DNA from: an uncultured Eubacteriales bacterium
Lineage (GTDB): Bacteria; Bacillota; Clostridia; Oscillospirales; CAG-382
Length of the DNA: 64,000 nt
Assembly: GCA_934444645.1 (NCBI GenBank)
Contig: CAKSCV010000008.1
Location: 42,341-106,340, forward strand
Reading direction: 5' to 3'
In this document: one piece after another, positions 17,068-25,698 of the stretch
Layout of the letters: every line of letters begins with the position of its first letter
Position numbering within the stretch: the first letter of the stretch is position 1
The notes under the pieces: generated by a model
Told to the model about the DNA's origin: nothing
The model's database searches: none
Seen by the model: the letters and a program-made list of their open reading frames with translations, nothing else
Made by a program: the position numbers and the translations under genes

Positions 17068-19308
17068 TTATTCCGCGCCGAGACTTGCGGCGCGTTTGAT
17101 ATACGCTTCTTGGTCTTCACGGCTCAAATCGTTCCAAAGCACATTCCAGCCCGATACGCGAACCTGCAGATTCTTATATTTTTCGGGATGCGCCTGTGCG
17201 TCGCGCAGCATTTCGACGCTGAAAATATTGAACTGGATGGAAATTCCGTCGTGCTTCATATAGGTATCGATCAAGCCCTTCATGGCTTCCAACCCATCCT
17301 CGCCGCTCACGGCGGACGGATGCAGCATCACATCTAACACATACGCCTCGGAAAACAGCCATGGCTGTGTCGCAAGGGCGGAATGAATCATCGCCGTCAC
17401 ACCGCCGCGTTCCATGCCGATGACGGGTGCCACGTTTTTGGAGCATTCTTCGCCCATTTTTCTGCCGTCCGGTGTGGCTTGGGTCACTTTGCCTTGCATG
17501 ATAAAATGCAGTGTGGACGGCACGCCGACCTTGTAAACACCGCCGCGGCTGTTTTTCTGTCCCGTGACGTATACGCTGAACCAACGGAACAGTGCGGCGG
17601 CATACAAATCCGCGTGCGGATTGGCGTTTCCGTACTTGTCACGCGCGTTCAAGGCAAGGCGGCGGAGATCCTCATAGCCCTCCCAGTTGTGCTGCAGCGC
17701 GTCTTTCAATTCGGCAAGCGTTGTGGCCTTTTTTTCAAAAACAAGCTCTTTGACGGCTAAAATCGAATCGACGGTGGTGGCAAACGAGCAAAGCATAAGG
17801 CAGGAGGTCGGGTATTTGAAGCCGAAGGCATAGGCGTCCACGCCCTTTTCAAGGCTGCTTTTCACTGCCGCCGACAAAAGCACCGACGGATTTGTTTCGT
17901 CAACGTGCTTTTCGTAGCGCCTTGCCGCGTCTATGACCGTATCGAGGATGTGTGCAAACTGCTTGAGAAACGCCGCGTAGAACTCTTCAAAGCTTTTCAT
18001 TTGCGCCACATCGCCGGTCACAAGCCCCAAGCGCTTGCCGGTGACGCCGTCGATTCCGTCGTTAAATACATATTCGATGGCCTTAGCCGCATTTGGCAGT
18101 GCCGAAATCATGCAGGCTTCCTTGCCGCAGATATGCATTTCGTTGCAGCCGCTGATATCGACGTTTTTGGCTTCCTCCTCGGTCACGCCGTAGCAGCTCA
18201 TTAAGGATTTGACAATGCCCGGCTCACAGCAAAACACAAAGCTTGTGTGACCGGCGCGGATCATGCGTAACACCTTATATAGGATCTTCGGATTGGTTTC
18301 CGGATGGATCTTTACCTGAATTTTCGGATTATACAAATCAAGACTGTCGTAGACCTCCAAAATATCAAGCGTAAGCTCGCTGATATCGGTCTTGCCGTCA
18401 TAATCCGTGCCGCACAGGTAAAACGGCTGTCCCCAATAATTGCCGACAGCGGAAAATTGCAATAAGAAATACGCAAAAAAGCCTTTGATTTCCTCACGCG
18501 TAAACGTGCCGGCTTCGATATCGCGCTTCCAAAATGCATACAGGCTCCGGTCAAGCCCGTTGCCCAAGGAACGCGCCTGATAGCAATCCACATATTCCGA
18601 AAGCGCATGATAGGTATACATGGTCTGCAAGGCGTCAAACGTGTTCTGCGGTGCGCCGTCGCGAATCGTGCGCAAGGAAGCGGCAATACGTCCGCTCTTT
18701 TCACTCGGATGTGCGTCAGCATAGGCGGCAAGGCGTGAAAGGAACCGCAAAATTGCCTCGTATTCGGTTTCGATGGCCTGATAGAAGGCTTGTTTCTTCG
18801 GCTCAGGATCCGTGCATGCTTGGTGATATTTCCGCACGCGCGCCAAAAGCCCCGGAAAGCCGAGCTTCAGAATATCCACCCAATACGGCACGACATGCTC
18901 GGTATCGAGCCACAGCTCCGCCGTCCCGGAGGCGTTGTAATCGTGCATCAGCTCTCTTATATCCGGCATGGTGTCGAAAACCTCATTGTACCATTTGGAA
19001 AGAAAGGTCTTGGTGAGCGGCCGCGCCCAATTGTACAAGCCGAAAAACCAGTCGTTTTGCGAAACATCAATGCGCGCATGGTCGAGAACAAAGGCAAAGC
19101 CGCGCGCTTTGGCAAGCGCATGATCGACGCCGCGGTTTTGCTCGAACAGCTCTTCGAGAGCCGCGTGCATCTGTGCGTCGTCAAGACCGGTGGACGCGTC
19201 GTATTCGTAGCCATGGTAGTTCAGTCTGTCAAACGGATCAAAGGCTTCATCCGTGCGATGGTATTTGTTTTCAATATAATATCTGTCGTTTTCACTGATA
19301 TAGCTCAT
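17068..19308 (-). CDS. Glycyl radical enzyme (pyruvate formate-lyase superfamily), substrate unknown
   Basis: 746 residues. The ATG at 19308 has AAAGGGG 8 bases upstream; a GTG three codons earlier is less likely. The catalytic cysteine loop is ISGCNEMH with Cys388 and Glu390, and the glycyl radical site near the C-terminus is RVSGWN (Gly720). A Cys-x-Glu loop resembles dehydratase, lyase or decarboxylase members rather than pyruvate formate-lyase, which has two adjacent cysteines. I cannot assign it to CutC, glycerol dehydratase, HypD or HpdB from memory. Its operon has an SGNH hydrolase, an EamA transporter and an activase, with no microcompartment shell genes. The divergent AraC gene probably controls it. 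Confidence 0.9.
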   Translation of the reverse strand: MSYISENDRYYIENKYHRTDEAFDPFDRLNYHGYEYDASTGLDDAQMHAALEELFEQNRGVDHALAKARGFAFVLDHARIDVSQNDWFFGLYNWARPLTKTFLSKWYNEVFDTMPDIRELMHDYNASGTAELWLDTEHVVPYWVDILKLGFPGLLARVRKYHQACTDPEPKKQAFYQAIETEYEAILRFLSRLAAYADAHPSEKSGRIAASLRTIRDGAPQNTFDALQTMYTYHALSEYVDCYQARSLGNGLDRSLYAFWKRDIEAGTFTREEIKGFFAYFLLQFSAVGNYWGQPFYLCGTDYDGKTDISELTLDILEVYDSLDLYNPKIQVKIHPETNPKILYKVLRMIRAGHTSFVFCCEPGIVKSLMSCYGVTEEEAKNVDISGCNEMHICGKEACMISALPNAAKAIEYVFNDGIDGVTGKRLGLVTGDVAQMKSFEEFYAAFLKQFAHILDTVIDAARRYEKHVDETNPSVLLSAAVKSSLEKGVDAYAFGFKYPTSCLMLCSFATTVDSILAVKELVFEKKATTLAELKDALQHNWEGYEDLRRLALNARDKYGNANPHADLYAAALFRWFSVYVTGQKNSRGGVYKVGVPSTLHFIMQGKVTQATPDGRKMGEECSKNVAPVIGMERGGVTAMIHSALATQPWLFSEAYVLDVMLHPSAVSGEDGLEAMKGLIDTYMKHDGISIQFNIFSVEMLRDAQAHPEKYKNLQVRVSGWNVLWNDLSREDQEAYIKRAASLGAE

Positions 19309-19329
19309 CGTTGTCACCCCTTTGCAGGC

Positions 19330-19359
19330 ATTGTACCATGAAAGAAGCGGAAATGTAAA
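19330..19359 (-). promoter_or_regulatory. Promoter of the glycyl-radical operon
   Basis: TTTACA (19359-19354), 18-bp spacer, TACAAT (19335-19330) on the minus strand, back to back with the AraC promoter. Confidence 0.7.
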
Positions 19360-19404
19360 GGCATAAAAACGAAAAACAGTGTTTTTACGAACACAAAAAT
19401 ATAC

Positions 19405-19433
19405 TTGATTTTTTGGAAAATCCGGTATATAAT
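19405..19433 (+). promoter_or_regulatory. Promoter of the AraC regulator
   Basis: TTGATT at 19405-19410, 17-bp spacer, TATAAT at 19428-19433. Confidence 0.8.
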
Positions 19434-19466
19434 GCAGAAAAAGAAAAACATACGGAGAAAAGCGAA

Positions 19467-20255
19467 ATGCAGATACTAACGTTTTTGAGTCGGCTTTGCC
19501 TTACCGAAATCTGTTTTGTAAACAACTACCTTGCCCTCCCCGAAAACTATCCCATGCACAACACCGGCCGCCGCCACCATGGCTTTTTATACACGCTCCA
19601 AGGCACGGAGACCTATCGGTTTGCCGATAAAACGATTGCCGCCGTACCGCATTCGGTGTTATATATACCGAAAAACGAAGACTATACCATTGCGTTTGCC
19701 GGTGAAAAAAGCGATGTACGCACCATTGATTTTGAAATGGCTGCCGAAACCGAACCAACACGTCCCTTTCTTATCAAGCTGCCGGAAGCCAACTCGGTTG
19801 CCGGACTTTTTGCCAAAATGGAAGCGGTTTGCGAGAAACATACCGAAAAGAGTGTTTTCGGCTGCAAAGCACTGTTTTATCAGATTTTGGAGCATATGGC
19901 AGAAGCCGAAAGGCTGTTTCTGCCGTCCGAAAAGTATGCCAAAATCACTCAAGCGGTCGAAAAAATGCAGGAGAATTTTCTGAACAGCGATTTTCGGTTG
20001 GAAATGCTGTCGAAGGAGTTCGGCATCAGCTATCGGTATTTCGAGCAGCTGTTTCACCGGAAATACGGTATGTCGCCCAAGGAATATCTGCTGTCGCTGC
20101 GGCTTGAATATGCCAAAAAGCTGCTGGCCGATTCGGATATGCGTATCAAGGATATTGCCCTTATGCTCGGTTATGGCGATAGTACCCATTTCGGAAAGCT
20201 CTTTACCGCCAAAACCGGCTACACGCCGCGTGAATACCGCTCTAAAACGCACTGA
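19467..20255 (+). CDS. AraC-family regulator divergent from glycyl-radical operon
   Basis: 262 residues from the ATG at 19467, which has GGAG upstream; the in-frame ATG at 19413 lies inside the promoter. An N-terminal cupin-like ligand domain is followed by a two-HTH AraC domain (about 165-262) with the closing signature IKDIALMLGYGDSTHFGKLF. It probably senses the pathway's substrate and activates the divergent operon 150 bases away. This is inferred from layout, which is common for sugar and polyol catabolic genes. Confidence 0.92.
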   Translation: MQILTFLSRLCLTEICFVNNYLALPENYPMHNTGRRHHGFLYTLQGTETYRFADKTIAAVPHSVLYIPKNEDYTIAFAGEKSDVRTIDFEMAAETEPTRPFLIKLPEANSVAGLFAKMEAVCEKHTEKSVFGCKALFYQILEHMAEAERLFLPSEKYAKITQAVEKMQENFLNSDFRLEMLSKEFGISYRYFEQLFHRKYGMSPKEYLLSLRLEYAKKLLADSDMRIKDIALMLGYGDSTHFGKLFTAKTGYTPREYRSKTH

Positions 20256-20323
20256 TATGCCGCTTGCAATGTGAAATCCGGCTGAAACTTTGCAAAACTT
20301 GCAGTGAAATTTATATAAATCGC

Positions 20324-20352
20324 TTGACAAATTATATTTAGCATGCTATAAT
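20324..20352 (+). promoter_or_regulatory. Consensus promoter of RHH-clpB operon
   Basis: Perfect TTGACA (20324-20329), 17-bp spacer, perfect TATAAT (20347-20352). I see no CIRCE or CtsR-type repeat around it. Confidence 0.9.
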
Positions 20353-20402
20353 AATCGCGTAAAGAAAAGAAAACCGAATCGACCGAAAGGGTGATTGGAA
20401 AT

Positions 20403-21065
20403 ATGAAAAAAACATTATACAGCTTAATGCTGTCGGACGATGTCATGCGCGAGATCGATTTGCTGGCACACCGCATGGGAACAAACCGTTCAAGCCTTGT
20501 CAACCGCATTTTGGCGGAGCACGTCAGCGTGCGCACGCCCGAACAGCAGGCAAACGACATTTTTTCGGGCATTGAACGTCTGCTTGCCGCTTCGCGTGAG
20601 CTTGTGCCGCTCTTTGCTCCCAACACCGGCCGCGTTGCCGTGCGTTCCAGCTTGGAATACAAATACCATCCGACGATTCGTTACGATGTTGAGCTTGCTT
20701 CCGGCTTTATGCCGGGCGAACCGATCGGTACGCTCTCCGTCAATTTCCGCACGCAGTCACAAGGTCTTTTAGAGCTGCTTGGCCGCTTCTTCCGCTGTTT
20801 GGAGCGCATCGAAACGCATTTTCTTCCGTCGGATATCGCCTATTCGCTTGACGGCGGACGCTTTACACGGACACTTGCCTATCCTGCCAAGCGAAACGCT
20901 GCAGGCGGAAGTGAAATGCTCGACGCCGAAGAAATCTCCAAGGCCATCACCAATTATGTCAGTCTCATTGACCGCATGATCAAGGCCTGTATCGGCGGAG
21001 CGGATGCACGGACGCTGACCGACATGTATGCCGCCGACCTTGAAAAACGAACCATTCTTTTATAA
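20403..21065 (+). CDS. Ribbon-helix-helix domain protein upstream of ClpB
   Basis: 220 residues from the ATG at 20403, with GAAAGGGTG upstream. Residues 1-40 (KKTLYSLMLSDDVMREID, then RMGTNRSSLVNRIL) look like a CopG/MetJ-type ribbon-helix-helix DNA-binding module. The remaining 180 residues are an alpha/beta region I do not recognise. The gene lies 38 bases before clpB behind a single strong promoter, so the two are probably co-transcribed. It may regulate the operon or work with ClpB; neither is shown. Confidence 0.8.
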   Translation: MKKTLYSLMLSDDVMREIDLLAHRMGTNRSSLVNRILAEHVSVRTPEQQANDIFSGIERLLAASRELVPLFAPNTGRVAVRSSLEYKYHPTIRYDVELASGFMPGEPIGTLSVNFRTQSQGLLELLGRFFRCLERIETHFLPSDIAYSLDGGRFTRTLAYPAKRNAAGGSEMLDAEEISKAITNYVSLIDRMIKACIGGADARTLTDMYAADLEKRTILL

Positions 21066-21103
21066 TAACCGCAATCCCATGATTCCGAAAGGAGTTACAC
21101 ACC

Positions 21104-23719
21104 ATGAATGCTGAAAAATTCACTCAAAAAACCATCCAAACCATCAACGACGCGCAAAATCTTGCGCATGAAAAGCAAAACCAGACGCTGATGCCGGAAC
21201 ACCTGTTGTATGCGCTTTTGTCGCAGGACGGCGGCCTTGTCGGGACGCTTGTTTACCGAATAGGCCAAAAAGCCGGCAACACCGACATTGTCGGTTCGCT
21301 TTTGGGCGAACTTGATGCGGCCATTAACCGTCTGCCCAAGGTCACCGGCGCAAGTGACGATCTGTATCCGTCAAGTGAGGTCTCCGCAGTGCTGCGCTTT
21401 GCCGAAAAAGCCGCAAGCGGCATGAAAGACGAATATATCTCGGTCGAGCACCTCTTCCTCGGTCTTCTGTCGGAGGGCAATTCGACCGTGAAAGACATCT
21501 GCGCCAAATACGGCATTACGAAACAAGCCTTTACCGATGAGCTTGCCAAGGTGAAAACCTCGCCGGTCACGAGCGACAATCCCGAAGACACGTATGACGT
21601 GCTTGCCAAGTACGGTACCGACCTTGTGGAACGCGCACGCGAACAAAAGCTTGATCCGGTCATCGGCCGTGATTCCGAAATCCGCAGCGTCATCCGCATT
21701 CTTTCGCGTAAAAGCAAAAACAATCCGGTGCTTATCGGTGAGCCGGGCGTCGGCAAAACGGCAATTGCCGAAGGGCTTGCCCAACGAATCGTCCGCGGCG
21801 ATGTGCCGGACGGCTTGAAAGACAAAACAATTTTCTCACTCGATATGGGTTCTCTTGTTGCAGGTGCCAAGTACCGCGGCGAATTCGAAGAGCGTCTCAA
21901 AGCAGTCTTGAACGAGGTCAAAAAAGCCGAGGGCAAAATCATCCTGTTCATCGATGAGCTGCACACCATTGTCGGTGCAGGCAAAACCGAAGGCTCGATG
22001 GATGCCGGCAACCTGTTAAAACCGATGCTCGCACGCGGTGAGCTTCATTGTATCGGTGCGACCACGCTCGACGAATACCGCAAATACATTGAAAAAGACG
22101 CGGCTCTCGAACGCCGTTTCCAGCCGGTCATGGTGGACGAACCGACGGTGGAGGACACCATTTCCATCCTGCGTGGCTTGAAAGAACGCTATGAGATCTT
22201 CCACGGCGTGCGCATCCACGACAATGCGCTTGTCGCGGCGGCAACGCTTTCGCACCGCTATATCACCGACCGTTTCCTGCCGGATAAGGCCATTGACCTT
22301 GTGGATGAAGCGTGCGCCATGATCCGTACCGAAATCGATTCCATGCCGAGTGAGTTAGACGACCTCCGGCGCGATATCATGCAGCTTGAAATCGAGGAAA
22401 TGTCCCTTAAAAAAGAGGATGATAAGCTCTCGAAGGAGCGGCTTGAAAAATTGACAGCCGAGCTTGCCGAAAAGAAAGAGAAATTCAATGAGATGAAAGC
22501 CCGTTGGGATTCTGAAAAGCAAGCCACCGAAAACGTCAAGACGCTCAAAGCCGACATGGAAAAAATGTCCGGCGATATCGAGAACGCAAAGCTGCGCGGC
22601 GAATACGAAAAAGCCGCAAAGCTTCAGTATTCCGAGCTTCCGGCTTTGCAGAAAAAGCTTGCCGACGCGGAAAAAGCCACCGAAGCGCAGAACCAGAATA
22701 TGCTTGTGCGTTCAACCGTGACCGATGAAGAAATCGCAGAGGTTGTGGCGCGTTGGACGGGCATTCCGGTGTCAAAATTGGTTGAAGGCGAACGGGAAAA
22801 ACTTCTGCATTTGGAGGACATTCTCCACAAACGGGTGATCGGTCAGAACGAAGCCGTGCGGCTTGTCAGTGAAGCCATTCAGCGTTCGCGCGCCGGTATT
22901 TCCGACCCCAACCGCCCGATCGGCAGCTTCTTATTCTTAGGTCCGACCGGCGTCGGCAAGACCGAGCTTGCCAAAACGCTTGCCGAATGCCTGTTTGACG
23001 ACGAGCACAACCTTGTGCGTATCGATATGACGGAATACATGGAAAAATTCAGTGTGTCCCGTCTGATCGGAGCACCTCCCGGATATGTCGGCTACGACGA
23101 AGGCGGTCAGCTGACCGAAGCTGTCAGACGCCGTCCGTATTCGGTGGTCTTGTTTGATGAGGTCGAAAAAGCGCATCCGGATGTATTCAACATCCTTCTT
23201 CAGATTCTCGACGACGGCCGTATCACCGACAGCCAGGGCCGCACGGTGGATTTCAAAAACACCATTATCATCTTGACCTCCAACCTCGGCAGCAGCTACC
23301 TGCTCGACGGCATCACGCCGGACGGCGAAATCTCCGAGGACGCCCGGAACAAGGTCATGAGCGATCTGCGCGCTTCCTTCCGTCCGGAATTCTTGAACCG
23401 TCTCGATGAGATTATTATGTTTAAGCCCTTAACCAAGGAAAACTTAGGCGGCATCATCGATAACCTCTTGAACGGCTTACGTGCGCGTCTTGCCGACCGC
23501 AGTGCCGGCGGCTTGAAGCTTGAGGTGACCGACGCAGCCAAAGCACTCATCATCGACAACGGCTACGACCCGGTTTACGGTGCGCGTCCGTTAAAGAGAT
23601 ATCTGCAAAGCGCAGCCGAAACGCTGATTGCCAAGGTCATCCTTGCCGGAAACATCGACACCGGCTCGACGCTTGTGTTAGATGCAGAGGACGGCAAACT
23701 TGTCTGCAACGTCAAATAA
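21104..23719 (+). CDS. clpB: ATP-dependent disaggregase ClpB
   Basis: 871 residues, the usual ClpB length. It resolubilises aggregated proteins with DnaK. The N-domain (1-150) is followed by NBD1 with Walker A GEPGVGKT, a middle coiled coil (about 405-525, Glu/Lys rich) that distinguishes ClpB from ClpC, and NBD2 with Walker A GPTGVGKT and the sensor-2 region GARPLKRYLQ. AAGGAG lies ahead of the ATG. The only visible control is the consensus promoter ahead of the RHH gene. Confidence 0.97.
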   Translation: MNAEKFTQKTIQTINDAQNLAHEKQNQTLMPEHLLYALLSQDGGLVGTLVYRIGQKAGNTDIVGSLLGELDAAINRLPKVTGASDDLYPSSEVSAVLRFAEKAASGMKDEYISVEHLFLGLLSEGNSTVKDICAKYGITKQAFTDELAKVKTSPVTSDNPEDTYDVLAKYGTDLVERAREQKLDPVIGRDSEIRSVIRILSRKSKNNPVLIGEPGVGKTAIAEGLAQRIVRGDVPDGLKDKTIFSLDMGSLVAGAKYRGEFEERLKAVLNEVKKAEGKIILFIDELHTIVGAGKTEGSMDAGNLLKPMLARGELHCIGATTLDEYRKYIEKDAALERRFQPVMVDEPTVEDTISILRGLKERYEIFHGVRIHDNALVAAATLSHRYITDRFLPDKAIDLVDEACAMIRTEIDSMPSELDDLRRDIMQLEIEEMSLKKEDDKLSKERLEKLTAELAEKKEKFNEMKARWDSEKQATENVKTLKADMEKMSGDIENAKLRGEYEKAAKLQYSELPALQKKLADAEKATEAQNQNMLVRSTVTDEEIAEVVARWTGIPVSKLVEGEREKLLHLEDILHKRVIGQNEAVRLVSEAIQRSRAGISDPNRPIGSFLFLGPTGVGKTELAKTLAECLFDDEHNLVRIDMTEYMEKFSVSRLIGAPPGYVGYDEGGQLTEAVRRRPYSVVLFDEVEKAHPDVFNILLQILDDGRITDSQGRTVDFKNTIIILTSNLGSSYLLDGITPDGEISEDARNKVMSDLRASFRPEFLNRLDEIIMFKPLTKENLGGIIDNLLNGLRARLADRSAGGLKLEVTDAAKALIIDNGYDPVYGARPLKRYLQSAAETLIAKVILAGNIDTGSTLVLDAEDGKLVCNVK

Positions 23720-23761
23720 AAAACCGCGTCTTATGCAAAGACACGGACCTCCTGTTAACAC

Positions 23762-23800
23762 ACCGGGACTTGTCACAAAACGACAAGTCCCGGTTTTTTT
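23762..23800 (+). terminator. Terminator after clpB
   Basis: 13-bp perfect stem ACCGGGACTTGTC / GACAAGTCCCGGT with a seven-base loop and a run of seven T. Confidence 0.95.
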
Positions 23801-23833
23801 ATTCTCTTAAGCAAAAAAAGTGTCCAAAGCAAA

Positions 23834-24832
23834 TCAGTTCTCGTTTTTCCAGGCTTGGATAGCTTGAACGATACGCATGGCAAGCGCGTATTTTTTCTTT
23901 GGATGAATGTCGCTCGTTTCGCACACATCCCGGCTGATAACGGTGCTTACGTTTGCTTCGGTTTGCGAAATCTCCTCTTGCGCCTTTTGGATGCGGTGCC
24001 AATACACGTTATTTCTGCCGTCAAAATCGGCAATCTGCACCACCGCAAACGGCAAGGCTTCATCCTGAAACGCCGCACGCCATGAGGCGATGAGGCAAGA
24101 AAGCATTTCGCCGTATACCAAGCTTTCCTTGTCGGAGTCATTGCTTTCGCCCTGATACCATAACACCGCCGCAAGCGAAACCGGTGCGATTTGCTTCACC
24201 TGGAAATTGTATAACTGCGAATGTCCTGCGTTCCAAGGATAATGCATATCAAACCGATCCTTATCGGCAAGCTGAAACGCCGGATTTTCAAAGGCGCTTT
24301 CAGGAAGAAAGGTTTGAATATCCGCCGCGCCCTGGTAACAGCCAATTAACCCGATGGCTTTTCCGGTTTGTTTGCGTAATTCCCTGCCGACAAAATAGCC
24401 GATGCATGACCAATCCGTCACCGTTGTTTTTTGTGCTTTGACCCAGCCATCCTGCGGAAAAAAGCGTTCGCCGCTATCGACGCGTTCGGTGGAAAACAGC
24501 CGAAGCAGCGCGTCGTCTTCGCACATATCTTCGGTATAGTCTGCTTCTTTGAGCTTGAATTGCATATTGGATTGCCCGGCAAGCAGATACACATCGCCGA
24601 AATAGAGGTCATGCAGCACCTGCGTTCTGCCGTCCATGGTAACGGTCATTTCGTAAGGGCCGCCGTAATCGCACGGTGCAAGCTCCATACACCAGCACGC
24701 ACCGGTCTTTTCTTCGGAATAGGTTTTACCGCAAAATTCGATTTCGAGGTTTCCGCCGCCGGTGCCGAAAATACGCACCGGTTTATTTGCCTGAAAAATC
24801 GCTCCGTCACAAAATAAAGCATTTAATCGCAT
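23834..24832 (-). CDS. Sialate O-acetylesterase-like SGNH hydrolase
   Basis: 332 residues, no signal peptide. The sialate-esterase block VYLLAGQSNMQF contains Ser88, and the C-terminal SDIHPKKK gives the catalytic Asp-His pair. A beta-sandwich-like N-terminus (AIFQANKPVRIFG) matches the family. These enzymes remove O-acetyl groups from sialic acid or plant polysaccharides. It lies 30 bases after a DeoR-type regulator and is probably co-transcribed, suggesting control by a sugar-phosphate. No nan genes are in the window. Confidence 0.88.
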   Translation of the reverse strand: MRLNALFCDGAIFQANKPVRIFGTGGGNLEIEFCGKTYSEEKTGACWCMELAPCDYGGPYEMTVTMDGRTQVLHDLYFGDVYLLAGQSNMQFKLKEADYTEDMCEDDALLRLFSTERVDSGERFFPQDGWVKAQKTTVTDWSCIGYFVGRELRKQTGKAIGLIGCYQGAADIQTFLPESAFENPAFQLADKDRFDMHYPWNAGHSQLYNFQVKQIAPVSLAAVLWYQGESNDSDKESLVYGEMLSCLIASWRAAFQDEALPFAVVQIADFDGRNNVYWHRIQKAQEEISQTEANVSTVISRDVCETSDIHPKKKYALAMRIVQAIQAWKNEN

Positions 24833-24862
24833 GAATCATCACTCCGCATTTGATAATCGAAT

Positions 24863-25567
24863 TTATTTTTCCGCTTGTATAACACCGGTAATATCCGCTG
24901 TTGTACAAAGGTTATGATAATAGGTTTGGTCGAGCTTATCGCTGGTGCACAGCATATAGGAACGCTTTGCGTGCGCCATCATTTTCTGCCGCACGGCGTT
25001 TTCCGGCTGTGAAATATCGGTAATTCTGCCGTCCGCGGACAAGCCGCGGCAGGAAAAAAAGCAAAAATCGGCATTGTAGCGTTCGATGAGTGCGTGCGCG
25101 TTCTCGCCGACAAACGCAAGGCACGAATGCACCACCTCGCCGCCGGTGCCGATGCAAGGGATATGGCTTTCACTGAGCTTCATGAGTGCTTTGATGCCGT
25201 TGGTGATCACAAGTAAATTCCGCTTTTCCGAAAGAAACGGAATCATGCGGTACGCGCTGGTGGAAGCGTCCAAAAACACCACGCTTTCGTCCGGCACAAG
25301 AGAGGCCGCCTTGCGGGCGATGACAATCTTTTCATCGCTTTTTTCAAGCTCTCGGATCAAAAACGGGATCATGGTATCGGAAAGCGCACTTTCGTCAAGC
25401 ACCGCGCCGCCGTGTGTGCGCCGCAAGAGCTTTTGCTTTTCCAAGCTGCACAAATCCCGACGGATGGACGGCTCGCTGGCATATAAACGGTGCGCCAGAT
25501 CCTTGACGGTGACCGTTTTTTCTTTCACGGCAATTTCCAAAATGCTCTTTTCCCGTTCCCGGTTCAT
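24863..25567 (-). CDS. DeoR-family transcriptional regulator
   Basis: 234 residues from the ATG at 25567, with GGAGG upstream. The N-terminal HTH has VTVKDLAHRLYASEPSIRRDL then LLRRTHGGAV, both diagnostic. The C-terminal DeoRC sugar-phosphate sensing domain (about 75-225) is present. It lies between the esterase it is co-transcribed with and the divergent GDPD-PHP gene, so it could control both. Confidence 0.93.
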   Translation of the reverse strand: MNREREKSILEIAVKEKTVTVKDLAHRLYASEPSIRRDLCSLEKQKLLRRTHGGAVLDESALSDTMIPFLIRELEKSDEKIVIARKAASLVPDESVVFLDASTSAYRMIPFLSEKRNLLVITNGIKALMKLSESHIPCIGTGGEVVHSCLAFVGENAHALIERYNADFCFFSCRGLSADGRITDISQPENAVRQKMMAHAKRSYMLCTSDKLDQTYYHNLCTTADITGVIQAEK

Positions 25568-25650
25568 GCAAACAAACCTCCAAGCACTCAATTATTTGAG
25601 CGTTTTGTCATTATTCGCGGCGAATCTTGACTATTTGCTCAGTTAGGTAT

Positions 25651-25678
25651 ATTATACTCTTATACGACGATTTGTCAA
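25651..25678 (-). promoter_or_regulatory. deoR-type gene promoter
   Basis: TTGACA (25678-25673), 16-bp spacer, TATAAT (25656-25651), both perfect, minus strand. It sits only ~20 bases from the divergent gene's start. Confidence 0.88.
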
Positions 25679-25698
25679 GAACAAAAGAGGCTTTCACC

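Noticed and set aside
19330..19433. Microcompartment operon promoter
   Set aside because: The glycyl radical enzyme suggested one, but no shell or pathway enzyme genes are found on either side.
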